Shown: positions 44,076-54,599, numbered from the stretch's first letter. The stretch: 64,000 nucleotides of DNA from Aquimarina latercula DSM 2041 (GCF_000430645.1 NZ_AUMK01000018.1:33585-97584); one strand, 5' to 3'. The notes: a model not told the origin generated them from the sequence alone. A program made the numbers and translations.

Positions 44076-45631
44076 TTTCCCTTTTTCGGGATTTTACTCA
44101 TTGCACGCTCAGTTATAGCTGTAATAGATAAAGAAGGATTTACTCCTGGATTTGCAGAAATCATAGATCCGTCGCATATATACATATTCTTATATCCAAA
44201 TACTCTGTTATTTTTATCAATCACCCCATCTTCTGTGGTAGCAGCCATTACTGCTCCTCCTAATATATGAGCTGTAGACGGTATTCCTGCTAATGGTTCT
44301 AGTCCAAAAACAGTTTCTTTACCTTCTGTTAGTTCAGAATATTGTTTTGCTAAACTAAGTGATTGTGGTATAAAAGCACTAGGTTTTTTACCTTCTGCAA
44401 TACTCGTATTCATAAACCCTAAGGAGTTTCGTTTAAATTTTAATGTACTATCCAATGTTTGCATAAACAAAAGAATAGCTGTACTCTTACTCCAATCTTT
44501 AGCCGTATATAATTTAAGATAAGATATTGGGTGGCTTATAAAACTTGTGATCATTTTAGTTACCCGGACAACGGTATTCTTACCATGGGTTAAAGGTAAG
44601 TGTGATAATCTCCAAAATCCAGAACCTTTAGCATACCTAACAATCTCTAGATGACTATTCTTATCAGTAGTCAAAATAGATCCTATAGCTACACCTTTTG
44701 ACATATCTTTATTGCCATTTAAGTTAGTTACACTTATCAGACTTTCATTATTAGTTCTGATATCGGATCCTAAATGATCTGATAAATTAGGTAAGGATTC
44801 TTTCTTTAGTTTTAGTAATAATTTTATTGTTCCTAAAACTCCTCCTGAAAAAACAATCCCTTTAGCTTTTAATTCTTTTTTAGAACCAAATAGTCTGGTA
44901 GATGACTTATACTTAACCGAGTATCCATCTAAGGAATGAGTTACATCGATAACTTCATTTTCTGCAAGAACAGTAGCTCCTAATTGCTGTGCCAAGTATA
45001 AATAATTCTTATCTAATGTATTTTTTGCTCCAACCCTACATCCGGTCATACAGCCACCACAAAAATTACACCCAGTGCGATCAGGACCTTTTCCATCAAA
45101 ATACGGATCAGGTACTTTTTTATCAGGAGTTCCAAAAAAAACAGCTACATCTGTTTTAGAAAAACCCTCTTTAATATTCATTTTATCAGCTAATTCTTTA
45201 AGTGCCTTATCTCCATCGAACAAATATGGGTTTTTCTGAGCTCCTAACATGGTTAATGCTGTTTGATAAAATGGTCTCAATTCTGACTGCCAGTCCGCTA
45301 ATTCCTTCCAACTACCAGATGTAAAAAAATCTCTTTTAGGGACCGGTAATGTATTAGCATAAACCAACGAACCTCCTCCTACTCCTGTACCAGAAATTAC
45401 TACAACATGTTTAAAAAAAGACATCTTCATAATTCCAAACCATCTTAAAAAAGGAACCCAAAGCCATTTTCTAAGATTCCAATTTGATTTAGGGAAATCT
45501 TTGGGCTTATACCATCTTCCTTTTTCGATGACCAAAACTTTGTATCCTTTTTCTGAAAGACGTAATGCACTAACTGATCCTCCAAAACCGCTACCAATTA
45601 TTACATAATCATACTCTTTTTCAATATTCAT
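44072..45631 (-). CDS. GMC-family FAD oxidoreductase (cholesterol oxidase-like)
   Basis: I chose the ATG at 45631 (519 residues), whose A-T-G overlaps the stop of the upstream gene (ATGA). The N-terminus has the FAD dinucleotide motif YDYVIIGSGFGGS. GTGVGGGSLVYANT and the C-terminal HILGGAVMAAT and NPSLSITAITERAMSK are GMC features. A cysteine cluster CNFCGGCMTGC near residue 180 is typical of a subgroup annotated as cholesterol oxidase-like. It should oxidise an alcohol, perhaps a sterol, terpenoid or hydroxylated lipid made by the neighbouring fusion enzyme. Confidence 0.9.
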   Translation of the reverse strand: MNIEKEYDYVIIGSGFGGSVSALRLSEKGYKVLVIEKGRWYKPKDFPKSNWNLRKWLWVPFLRWFGIMKMSFFKHVVVISGTGVGGGSLVYANTLPVPKRDFFTSGSWKELADWQSELRPFYQTALTMLGAQKNPYLFDGDKALKELADKMNIKEGFSKTDVAVFFGTPDKKVPDPYFDGKGPDRTGCNFCGGCMTGCRVGAKNTLDKNYLYLAQQLGATVLAENEVIDVTHSLDGYSVKYKSSTRLFGSKKELKAKGIVFSGGVLGTIKLLLKLKKESLPNLSDHLGSDIRTNNESLISVTNLNGNKDMSKGVAIGSILTTDKNSHLEIVRYAKGSGFWRLSHLPLTHGKNTVVRVTKMITSFISHPISYLKLYTAKDWSKSTAILLFMQTLDSTLKFKRNSLGFMNTSIAEGKKPSAFIPQSLSLAKQYSELTEGKETVFGLEPLAGIPSTAHILGGAVMAATTEDGVIDKNNRVFGYKNMYICDGSMISANPGVNPSLSITAITERAMSKIPKKGN

Positions 45632-47481
45632 ACTTTTAATATTATATCGGTTTTTGGAGTGCACATACAAGTAAGTATATATCCTTGATTTATTTCATTT
45701 TTTAAAAGAACAATATCTTCTCTAGAATTCCAGTTTACTTCCCCTTTTATCAATAAAGCTTTACAAGTACCACAATCTCCCATTTTACAAGCATGTGGTA
45801 ATGTGTTTTTAGTTTTCATTGACCCTTGTAATATTGTTTCAGAACTATCGGTATTAAAACAAAATTGATTGCCACTCATCGTTATATCAATTTTACGTGT
45901 TACACCAGAAAGTTTATTAACGTTCTGAGAAAATTCTTCCACTTTAATTAAATTATCCAAAACTCCAAGCCCACCTAACACTTTCTTAGAAGCTTCCATC
46001 ATTGCCGATGGACCACAGATATAAAAATAGGAATCTACCGATAACTTTGATAAATATTTGTGTTGTAAATCTGCATTCAATATTTCGAAACTTAATATTA
46101 TATCTATACGGTTTGTATAGCGTAAAGAAAGTTCTTTAAGTTCTTGATCAAATATTACTTCTTCTTTATTCCTAGATCCATAAAGTAATGTCACCTTTTC
46201 TTCTGAAGTCCTTAAAACAAATTTGATCATAGACATGATAGGCGTAATACCGCTTCCGCCGGCAATAAAAACAAATGGTTTACTAATACTTTTTGGCAAT
46301 AAAAACTTACCAAATGGACCAGAAACTCTTAGCTTATCCTTCTTCTTTATAGTATTTACTAAATGATTAGACAACTTTCCTCCTGCTACTCTTTTTATAG
46401 CTACCGCAAGCTTTCCTGTAACAGGATCCTCACAAATAGAATAACACCTACTTATTAAATCTTCATTAACGAAGTCTGAAATAACTACATATTGACCAGC
46501 TTCATAAAGAAAAGGAATCTGGTCTAAATTTTTGAAAACAAGTTTAATAGTGTTTGATGTTTCTCTATATACTTCTTCTACTAATAAAACGTAATTCCAT
46601 TTTTTTCCTAATTGAATATCTACATATGTATTTTTCTTGTCTAACAATTTCAAATCCTGATCTCTATAACCCTCAATCACAGATTGTTTTTCTAATAATT
46701 CGGATTCCATATCCAAAAAACAACTTCTATATTTATAAAAGGGTACTCTAGGGTGTAAATGATGTATTAGATGATAACTTTGATATAGTGACAGAAACTC
46801 TAAGCCTGGAATCGTAATGATACGTGTATTATGATACCTACTTAAATTATTATGTGGATAATGTGGTAACCAATCAAAAGAAAAAGCCAATACTGGTGCC
46901 GCAATAAGTGCTGATAAAATAAAAACAAAAAACAACGCACTTCCATATCCCAAAAAAATCAAAGCGCTTAAGATCGTAGTAAGAAAAAATAAAAATAAAA
47001 TAGATTGACCTCTAATTTTGTTCATTGCTTCGTTCTTTTTACTATCCTTACCTAACGCTAATTCGAAATAATAGCCGATCAATGTTAGGCAACGAAAGAA
47101 AATTGACAAAGGATTACTACCATTAACATAATGATCTGGATCATTTACCGGATCATTTGTATGTGCGTGATGTCTAAGATGTATCACTACAAATGCAGAA
47201 AAAGGAAATATCAAAAAGAAACTAGATACCCAACCCAAGGCTTTTTCTAATTTTACAAACGACTGAACTCCTCCAGAAATATTACCATGACTGGCTTCGT
47301 GGGCAATTGTAAACATCCCATAAGCTATCAAAGCTCCAATAATAGAGGTCCATATTGGTGAGAACCCTAATAAATAAAAATTCCAAAGCAAAATATATCC
47401 AATACATAAAATGGAAAACAAAATTATAGTTGGCCAGGCTACTTTTCCCGAATATTTTTGCCAAACTGCTTGATTTTTCAC
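45628..47481 (-). CDS. Membrane fatty-acid desaturase/hydroxylase fused to ferredoxin reductase and 2Fe-2S ferredoxin
   Basis: The 617-residue protein starts with a GTG at 47481; an in-frame TGA two codons upstream excludes a longer start. Residues 1-260 form a membrane desaturase domain with His boxes HEASH (61-65), HLRHHAH (101-107) and HLIHH (237-241), close to carotenoid hydroxylase or fatty-acid desaturase patterns. Residues 295-515 are a ferredoxin-NADP reductase-type domain (RCYSIC at 345, GGSGITP at 408). The C-terminus is a plant-type 2Fe-2S ferredoxin with Cys565, Cys570, Cys573 and Cys605. The electron chain is thus built in. The GMC gene follows with ATGA coupling; a divergent TetR gene is the likely regulator. 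Confidence 0.92.
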   Translation of the reverse strand: MKNQAVWQKYSGKVAWPTIILFSILCIGYILLWNFYLLGFSPIWTSIIGALIAYGMFTIAHEASHGNISGGVQSFVKLEKALGWVSSFFLIFPFSAFVVIHLRHHAHTNDPVNDPDHYVNGSNPLSIFFRCLTLIGYYFELALGKDSKKNEAMNKIRGQSILFLFFLTTILSALIFLGYGSALFFVFILSALIAAPVLAFSFDWLPHYPHNNLSRYHNTRIITIPGLEFLSLYQSYHLIHHLHPRVPFYKYRSCFLDMESELLEKQSVIEGYRDQDLKLLDKKNTYVDIQLGKKWNYVLLVEEVYRETSNTIKLVFKNLDQIPFLYEAGQYVVISDFVNEDLISRCYSICEDPVTGKLAVAIKRVAGGKLSNHLVNTIKKKDKLRVSGPFGKFLLPKSISKPFVFIAGGSGITPIMSMIKFVLRTSEEKVTLLYGSRNKEEVIFDQELKELSLRYTNRIDIILSFEILNADLQHKYLSKLSVDSYFYICGPSAMMEASKKVLGGLGVLDNLIKVEEFSQNVNKLSGVTRKIDITMSGNQFCFNTDSSETILQGSMKTKNTLPHACKMGDCGTCKALLIKGEVNWNSREDIVLLKNEINQGYILTCMCTPKTDIILKV

Positions 47482-47519
47482 AGGTCAAATGGTTATGTTT
47501 GAAAAAGATATTTATTTTT

Positions 47520-47547
47520 TCGAACTATTTAATCAAATATAGTTCGA
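47520..47547. promoter_or_regulatory. Inverted-repeat operator, probable TetR site
   Basis: A perfect 9-bp inverted repeat, TCGAACTAT-N10-ATAGTTCGA, lies in the 85-base gap between the desaturase-reductase gene and the TetR gene. It overlaps the -7 element of the leftward promoter. Position, symmetry and size fit an operator for the TetR protein, allowing repression of the operon and of tetR itself. Confidence 0.65.
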
Positions 47548-47564
47548 TTATTAGAGAATACCAA
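47534..47564 (-). promoter_or_regulatory. Promoter of the desaturase-GMC operon
   Basis: On the minus strand TTG (47564-47562), a 20-base spacer and a perfect TATATTTG (47541-47534) form a Bacteroidota promoter. The start would fall near 47528, about 47 bases before the GTG start, inside the operator. Confidence 0.55.
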
Positions 47565-47566
47565 AT

Positions 47567-48169
47567 ATGGGAAGAAAATCAATTCATCGAGAAAGAAAGG
47601 ATAAAACTAAAAAGGTAGAACAATGGACTCAAGCTATACTTCCTAAACTGAGTAATATGGCTCTTGGAGAACTAACTATTGATGATCTAGCGCTACTAAT
47701 GAACAAAAGTAAGTCTACGATTTATCAATACTTTGTTACTAAAGAAGAAATTTTTGAATACATCACTCAAATAAGGGTTGATCGCCTTAAAGCTTATAAA
47801 AACGAAATTTCTGGCGAACTGTCTACTATAAACTACCATTATGAAACCTTAGCAAAGATTCTAGCTGAAGGAGTTAAAGATATTTCTCCTTTTTATCTAA
47901 AGCAATTACAAACGCATTATCCTAGTGCCTGGAGTATAGTAAATGACTTTTTACAGGGTTTATTAGATGACCTTAAACATTTTTATGTTTTTGGAATAGA
48001 GAATAAGATGTTTAAGGAAGTTTCTCCCGAATTATTAATCAAACTGGATGAATATTTTATCATGCAGCTTATTACTGATCATACTTTCTTTAATAATAAT
48101 CAGCAAACTTTAGAATCTGCAATCAAAGAATATATGTACATAAAGTTCGAAGGTTTGGTATTAAAATAA
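47567..48169 (+). CDS. TetR/AcrR-family transcriptional regulator
   Basis: The 200-residue protein has the TetR HTH in its first 60 residues (ILPKLSNMALGELTIDDLALLMNKSKSTIYQYFVTKEEIF). The helical ligand-binding domain after it is unique to this protein. It faces the desaturase-reductase/GMC operon across an inverted-repeat operator and most likely represses it. The inducer may be a lipid or membrane stress signal, but no residue shows this. Confidence 0.9.
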   Translation: MGRKSIHRERKDKTKKVEQWTQAILPKLSNMALGELTIDDLALLMNKSKSTIYQYFVTKEEIFEYITQIRVDRLKAYKNEISGELSTINYHYETLAKILAEGVKDISPFYLKQLQTHYPSAWSIVNDFLQGLLDDLKHFYVFGIENKMFKEVSPELLIKLDEYFIMQLITDHTFFNNNQQTLESAIKEYMYIKFEGLVLK

Positions 48170-48203
48170 CAAAAAAATCTCGCAAACAGCGAGATTTTTT
48201 TAC
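48170..48203 (+). terminator. Bidirectional terminator between tetR and the ABC-F gene
   Basis: A 12-bp stem AAAAAATCTCGC / GCGAGATTTTTT with a 5-nt loop follows the tetR stop. A-runs and T-runs on both sides allow it to end the convergent ABC-F gene too. Confidence 0.85.
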
Positions 48204-48221
48204 TTAGTAAAAACGTATTCA

Positions 48222-49952
<1,731 letters not shown>

Positions 49953-50052
49953 TCATACTTTCGCAACATAAGTAATTATTAAAGCTCCCTACGAATTGCC
50001 TAATAATAACACAATTAACGTATTCTTAACAAATCTTAGAGGTCATTCCATT

Positions 50053-50060
50053 TATTTTTG
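50053..50060 (+). promoter_or_regulatory. Perfect -7 element TATTTTTG
   Basis: TATTTTTG matches TAnnTTTG exactly. A start 5-7 bases later falls beyond the ATG at 50062, which argues for the ATG at 50092 as the real start of the lipoprotein gene. No -33 TTG at normal distance was seen. Confidence 0.4.
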
Positions 50061-50091
50061 AATGTTTGTCAGTTTAATAATAGCACCCAAA

Positions 50092-51564
50092 ATGTATTTC
50101 TTCAGGATAAAATATTTTATTTATATCTCGATTATTGGTTTTTGTTTATGTGGTTGTGAATCAACAACTACAGAGATAACGAATGAACATATCTATTTCG
50201 GTGGTGAGATTATCAACCCTAATGCTGATTATATTGTTCTTTATAAAGACAAAGATTTTCAGGACACGATTTATTTAGATAAAAACAATAGGTTTTTACA
50301 TAAGATAGAAGGTATTAAAGAAGGTTTATACTCCTTTAGACATAATCCAGAATTTCAGTTGATATTACTAGAAAAAGGAGATAGTATTCTAATGCGTCTA
50401 AACACATTAGAATTTGATGAATCTTTAGTTTTTACTGGAAAAGGAGCTAGGAAAAATAATTTTCTAATTGATATGTTTTTGCAAAATGAAATTGAGCGCA
50501 ATCAATTACAAAAAAGAAAATTTAAAAAAAGTCCTAGATTCTTTAAGAAAGAACAAGACTCCTTATTAGACATAAGAATCAAAAGATTTGATCGTCTTAC
50601 CAGTAAATACAACATAAGTGATCTTTCGAAAAAAATATGTAGATCTAGTTTTGAGTATGATTTCTTTTCGAGATATGAATTATATTTATATAAATACCAA
50701 TACCACAGACTTAAAAATCTTGATCCAAACAAAGAGTTTTCCGAAGATTTTTTCGATTACAGAAAGCAGGTTAATTTTAATGATGATGATCTAATGAGGT
50801 TATACTCGTATAATAGATTCCTTAATCATTATTTCACCAACTCTTCCTACACAAAATACATGAATAAAAAATCTTTTTCTAAAAGTAAAGTTGAGTATAC
50901 CATGTATAAGTTGGATCTTGTAGATAGTTTAATCGAACATTCTTACATCAAAAACAATCTTTTAAGAGGTATAACGACTAATTTTATTTTAGATAATAAA
51001 AATGACTATACTTCTCAAAAAGTACTTAATCATTACTTATCTATAAGTACTGATAAAAAGATCCAAAAAGAACTGGTGAAATTAGCAAAAGCTACTGCTA
51101 GATTGAAACCAAATAGTATTATTCCTGATCAGGATCTTATTTCTTCCAACGGAGAAATGACTAAGCTATCCTCTCTTTTCGAAAAGCCTATTACTGCTTT
51201 ATATTTCTGGTCTATTGAAAGAAAAGATCATTATATCCAAGCACATAAGAAAACTGATCATTTAAGTAAAATATATCCAGATATTGATTTTATCGCTATT
51301 AATACGGATGATGAACAAACGGACAATTGGCTAAAAACGATTAATCGTCATAATTACGATCTATCAAATGAATATGAGTTTAAGTTTCCTAAATGTTCTT
51401 CTGATGAATTGGTTATTCATTATTCTAACAAGGTAATTTTGGTTAATCAACAAGGAAAAATAATCAATCCAAATGCTGATTTATTCTCATCAATTTTCGA
51501 AAAACAGTTGATGAGTTATAGCAGAATGGCAAGTATCGAAAAACAAAAAACTGTTCTCGACTAA
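50092..51564 (+). CDS. Lipoprotein with thioredoxin-like C-terminal domain lacking CxxC
   Basis: The 490-residue product from the ATG at 50092 has a lipoprotein signal (YFIYISIIGFCLCGCES). A DUF4369-like beta domain (YIVLYKDKDFQDTIYLDKNN), a long basic helical middle, and a C-terminal thioredoxin-like domain follow. The last has ITALYFWSIERKDHYIQAHK where CxxC normally stands; there is no cysteine there, so redox catalysis is unlikely. Trx-fold lipoproteins of this build are frequent in Flavobacteriia. A terminator overlaps its stop codon. Confidence 0.75.
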   Translation: MYFFRIKYFIYISIIGFCLCGCESTTTEITNEHIYFGGEIINPNADYIVLYKDKDFQDTIYLDKNNRFLHKIEGIKEGLYSFRHNPEFQLILLEKGDSILMRLNTLEFDESLVFTGKGARKNNFLIDMFLQNEIERNQLQKRKFKKSPRFFKKEQDSLLDIRIKRFDRLTSKYNISDLSKKICRSSFEYDFFSRYELYLYKYQYHRLKNLDPNKEFSEDFFDYRKQVNFNDDDLMRLYSYNRFLNHYFTNSSYTKYMNKKSFSKSKVEYTMYKLDLVDSLIEHSYIKNNLLRGITTNFILDNKNDYTSQKVLNHYLSISTDKKIQKELVKLAKATARLKPNSIIPDQDLISSNGEMTKLSSLFEKPITALYFWSIERKDHYIQAHKKTDHLSKIYPDIDFIAINTDDEQTDNWLKTINRHNYDLSNEYEFKFPKCSSDELVIHYSNKVILVNQQGKIINPNADLFSSIFEKQLMSYSRMASIEKQKTVLD

Positions 51565-51577
51565 AAGAACAGTTTTT
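51546..51577 (+). terminator. Terminator overlapping the stop of the Trx-like lipoprotein gene
   Basis: AAAAACTGTTCT pairs perfectly with AGAACAGTTTTT (12 bp) around an 8-nt loop that contains the stop codon of the lipoprotein gene. Confidence 0.8.
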
Positions 51578-51601
51578 AGAATTTTATTATTTCAAAAAAA
51601 A

Positions 51602-52255
51602 TTAGTTTCCTTTTTTGTAGTCTGCTAAAAACTTAGCTAAACCGATATCTGTTAAAGGATGTTTTAGTAAACCTTCTATTGAAGAAAGAGGTCCTGTCAT
51701 AACATCTGCTCCAATTTTTGCACAATCGATTACATGCATCGTATGTCTTACTGAAGCTGCTAGGATTTGTGTATCGAAACCATAGTTATCGTATACCATT
51801 CTTATTTCTGCTATTAAATTAAGACCATCTGTAGAAATATCATCCAATCTTCCTATAAACGGAGAAACATAAGTTGCTCCTGCTTTTGCAGCTAATAAAG
51901 CTTGTCCTACTGAAAAAACTAATGTGCAATTAGTTTTAATTCCTTTATCACTAAAATATTTTATTGCTTTTATACCTTCTTTAATCATAGGTACTTTTAC
52001 AATAATCTGATCATGAAGTTTAGCAAGTTCTTCACCTTCTTTAACGATTCCTTCAAAATCTGTAGAAATCACTTCAGCACTTACATCTCCAGTAACTATA
52101 TCACATATTTTTTTATAATGCTCTATAATATTATCCTTCCCTGTGATACCTTCTTTAGCCATCAATGATGGATTTGTAGTTACTCCATCAAGTACACCTA
52201 GATCTTGTGCTTCTTTGATTTGATCAAGGTTAGCAGTATCAATAAAAAACTTCAT
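51602..52255 (-). CDS. fsa: Transaldolase / fructose-6-phosphate aldolase family (short form)
   Basis: The 217-residue enzyme is the small TalA/FSA type with [23 protein letters not shown] near 24-36, the Schiff-base lysine in IIVKVPM (Lys87), and [11 protein letters not shown]. It either transfers dihydroxyacetone units in the pentose phosphate pathway or acts as a fructose-6-phosphate aldolase; the short length cannot settle which. It is a single gene. Confidence 0.9.
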   Translation of the reverse strand: MKFFIDTANLDQIKEAQDLGVLDGVTTNPSLMAKEGITGKDNIIEHYKKICDIVTGDVSAEVISTDFEGIVKEGEELAKLHDQIIVKVPMIKEGIKAIKYFSDKGIKTNCTLVFSVGQALLAAKAGATYVSPFIGRLDDISTDGLNLIAEIRMVYDNYGFDTQILAASVRHTMHVIDCAKIGADVMTGPLSSIEGLLKHPLTDIGLAKFLADYKKGN

Positions 52256-52330
52256 ATTGTTGTGTTTAAATTTATGATTTATTTATTATGATTATTAACT
52301 ATAATATGTTTTTAAAATATGCGGTCAAAA

Positions 52331-53152
52331 TTACAACTTATAATGATTCATTAGTAATTTCTCATATACTTTATCTGGTAAAATTCGCTTTAAAACCACA
52401 GAGAATTTCTGCATAAACGCACCAACCTTATAATGTACCTTAGGACTAGAAGTACAAATAACCCTAAACACTGCTTTAGCCATCTCATCCGGGTCACTAC
52501 CCTCATCTACATGTTCATCCATTAACTGTAAAGAATCACCATATGATTTTTCGTAAGGAGAACCACTGATAACTGGAGCATGATACCTTCCTGCTGCAAT
52601 ATTAGTAGCAAAATCACCAGGGGCAATATTGGTCATATGAATATTAAATGCTTTTAACTCCATTCTCCAAGCTTCTGTGGTTATCTCTAAGGCAGATTTA
52701 GAAGCACTATAAATTCCACGATATGGCAATCCCATATATCCTGCAATAGAAGTTATATTAATAATTAAACCACTATGCTGTTTCCTCATTAAAGGCAACA
52801 CTGCTTTAGTGACATTGATAGGGCCAAAATAATTGGTCGTAAAATTCCTTATAATCTCTTCTTCTGGTATTTCTTCTAACGGTCCTGTAATTCCTGCTCC
52901 CGCATTATTAATCAAAACATCCAATCGTCCGTGTTTCTGCTCAATTATACTAACAGCATTAGAAATACTTTTTTTATCCGCTACATCAAGTTGCAACAAA
53001 GTAAAAGCATTAAAATCTGAAAAACGCGAAGGGTTTCTACTAGTACCGTATACGATATATCCTTTATTGGTAAGAAATGTACCGATAGATTTTCCAATAC
53101 CTGAAGAACCACCGGTTATTAAAACAACTTTAGAGTTTTGATTTGCGTTCAT
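52331..53152 (-). CDS. SDR-family oxidoreductase
   Basis: The 273-residue protein is a classical short-chain dehydrogenase: TGGSSGIG (13-20) for NAD(P), NNAG at 82-85, active-site Ser135, and Tyr148-x3-Lys152 (YSASK). The sequence around VVLITGGSSGIGKS and the C-terminal segment PKVHYKVGAFMQ suggest a retinol dehydrogenase-like or short-chain reductase, but the substrate is unknown. It is a single gene 75 bases upstream of the transaldolase gene. Confidence 0.9.
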   Translation of the reverse strand: MNANQNSKVVLITGGSSGIGKSIGTFLTNKGYIVYGTSRNPSRFSDFNAFTLLQLDVADKKSISNAVSIIEQKHGRLDVLINNAGAGITGPLEEIPEEEIIRNFTTNYFGPINVTKAVLPLMRKQHSGLIINITSIAGYMGLPYRGIYSASKSALEITTEAWRMELKAFNIHMTNIAPGDFATNIAAGRYHAPVISGSPYEKSYGDSLQLMDEHVDEGSDPDEMAKAVFRVICTSSPKVHYKVGAFMQKFSVVLKRILPDKVYEKLLMNHYKL

Positions 53153-53249
53153 GTTCGCAAATATACATTCGGAATTTAGAATTATGAATTTAGATTTACG
53201 AAATAAACTTAAAAATACTTAAAAGACGAAACTAAAAGGCATAAAAAAA

Positions 53250-53343
53250 GGCAAGCTACCTACATCACACTGCTACAACCGTTTACCTTTGCTGCGTTCC
53301 CGCCCTGGAGGATTCAACAGGAGCTAGTTGTGTAGGACTTGCC
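53250..53343 (-). ncRNA. ffs: Signal recognition particle RNA (small bacterial type, 4.5S-like)
   Basis: On the minus strand, the ends GGCAAGTCCTACACA and TGTGATGTAGGTAGCTTGCC pair to form the long SRP stem. The apical part has the conserved CAGGGCGGGAACGCAGCAAAGGTAA, including the domain IV loop bound by Ffh. The RNA is about 94 nt and ends in a run of seven T (53243-53249). The start is fixed by the promoter at 53348-53377. Together with Ffh it targets membrane proteins to the translocon. Confidence 0.95.
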
Positions 53344-53347
53344 GCTG

Positions 53348-53377
53348 CAAAGATACAATCTTTACTATATAAAACAA
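53348..53377 (-). promoter_or_regulatory. Promoter of SRP RNA
   Basis: On the minus strand TTG (53377-53375), 19 bases, then TATCTTTG (53355-53348) is a perfect Bacteroidota promoter. The RNA 5-prime end predicted from pairing lies five bases after the last G. This is the best reference promoter in the window. Confidence 0.78.
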
Positions 53378-53432
53378 TGATTTTTTAAACCCAATTAAAA
53401 TAAATATCTTGCTCTAAATATTACCAAATATC

Positions 53433-54482
53433 ATGAACAAACGTAACCTCTTCGTCATCATTACATTATGCGCTATTATTTTTTCTTGTGGTAGTAATAT
53501 TGAGACGAAAAAAAAACATTTTTCGATTAAAACCGATAATAACCAGACCAAATATAAGCTTGGAGAAACCATAAAAGCTAGTATAGTTAATGACCAAAAA
53601 ATCAAAATTGATTCTGTCGTTTACTTTTTAGAAGATATTAGGTTAACAACTAATAATGAGAATCAATTAGAAGAAAAAATCGATAACGAGAGATTGGGAA
53701 AGCACCTTCTAAAAGCTATTGTTCATTATGAAGGAAAAGAGGAAGATATCTATCAAAAACTTTCTTTTTTTAACAACGTCCCTCCTAAATTATATAAGTA
53801 TAAAGTTATAGCAGAATATCCCCACGATCAAAATGCTTTTACTCAAGGATTAGAATTTATTGGTGACACACTTTATGAAAGTACTGGTAAAAATGGATTG
53901 TCCTCATTACGTAAGGTAGATTACAAAACTGGAAAAGTGATTATCAAAAAAGATATCGATAAGAAATATTTTGCAGAAGGTATTACTATTATTAATGATA
54001 AAGTGTTTCAACTTACATGGCAATCTAAAGAAGGTTTTATCTACGATTTAAACACTCTAGAAAAAACAGGAAGCTTTGCTTATAATAAGAGTAAAGAAGG
54101 ATGGGGATTATGTAATGATGGTAATCAAATATATAAAAGTGATGGTACTGAAAAAATCTGGATATTAGACGCAGAAAGCTTGGCTGAAAAAACATTCATT
54201 GAAGTTGCAACTCACAACAAGGTAAAGTCAAAATTTAATGAATTAGAATGGATAGAAGGAAAAATTTATGCTAACACTTGGCAAAAAGACGGAATTGCTG
54301 TAATTAATCCAGCAAATGGAGCTGTAGAAGCAGTTATTAATTTATCTGGTCTAAGAGAAAAGGTGAGTCAACATTCTGATCTAGATGTGCTAAATGGTAT
54401 CGCTTACAAAAAGGACACGAAACAATTATTTGTTACCGGCAAGAATTGGGACAAACTTTTTGAAATTGAGATAATTAAGTAA
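53433..54482 (+). CDS. Glutaminyl-peptide cyclotransferase lipoprotein
   Basis: The 349-residue product has a lipoprotein signal (IITLCAIIFSC, lipobox Cys19). The C-terminal 240 residues are a plant-type glutaminyl cyclase beta-propeller: EYPHDQNAFTQGLEF, YESTGKNGLSSLRKVD, ELEWIEGKIYANTWQ. It turns N-terminal glutamine or glutamate into pyroglutamate, which many T9SS-exported and periplasmic proteins carry. An N-terminal domain of about 100 residues with beta strands precedes it. It is a single gene. Confidence 0.92.
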   Translation: MNKRNLFVIITLCAIIFSCGSNIETKKKHFSIKTDNNQTKYKLGETIKASIVNDQKIKIDSVVYFLEDIRLTTNNENQLEEKIDNERLGKHLLKAIVHYEGKEEDIYQKLSFFNNVPPKLYKYKVIAEYPHDQNAFTQGLEFIGDTLYESTGKNGLSSLRKVDYKTGKVIIKKDIDKKYFAEGITIINDKVFQLTWQSKEGFIYDLNTLEKTGSFAYNKSKEGWGLCNDGNQIYKSDGTEKIWILDAESLAEKTFIEVATHNKVKSKFNELEWIEGKIYANTWQKDGIAVINPANGAVEAVINLSGLREKVSQHSDLDVLNGIAYKKDTKQLFVTGKNWDKLFEIEIIK

Positions 54483-54573
54483 TCAAACACCTAATCTAAT
54501 TTTACATTTAAAACAATTCTTTTGTAACATCAGAATAAGTACTTCGTTATTATTATAGACAGATAATAAACCG

Positions 54574-54581
54574 TACCTTTG
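54574..54581 (+). promoter_or_regulatory. Perfect -7 element TACCTTTG before the helicase gene
   Basis: TACCTTTG fits TAnnTTTG exactly. The start would be near 54587, giving a short leader of about 13 bases before the ATG at 54600. A -33 TTG at the usual distance is missing. Confidence 0.4.
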
Positions 54582-54599
54582 CGGCTTATTTTTATTTAT

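Noticed and set aside
50062..50091. ATG at 50062 as start of the Trx-like lipoprotein
   Set aside because: It lies immediately behind a perfect -7 element, so transcription would begin after it; the ATG at 50092 gives a proper lipoprotein signal.
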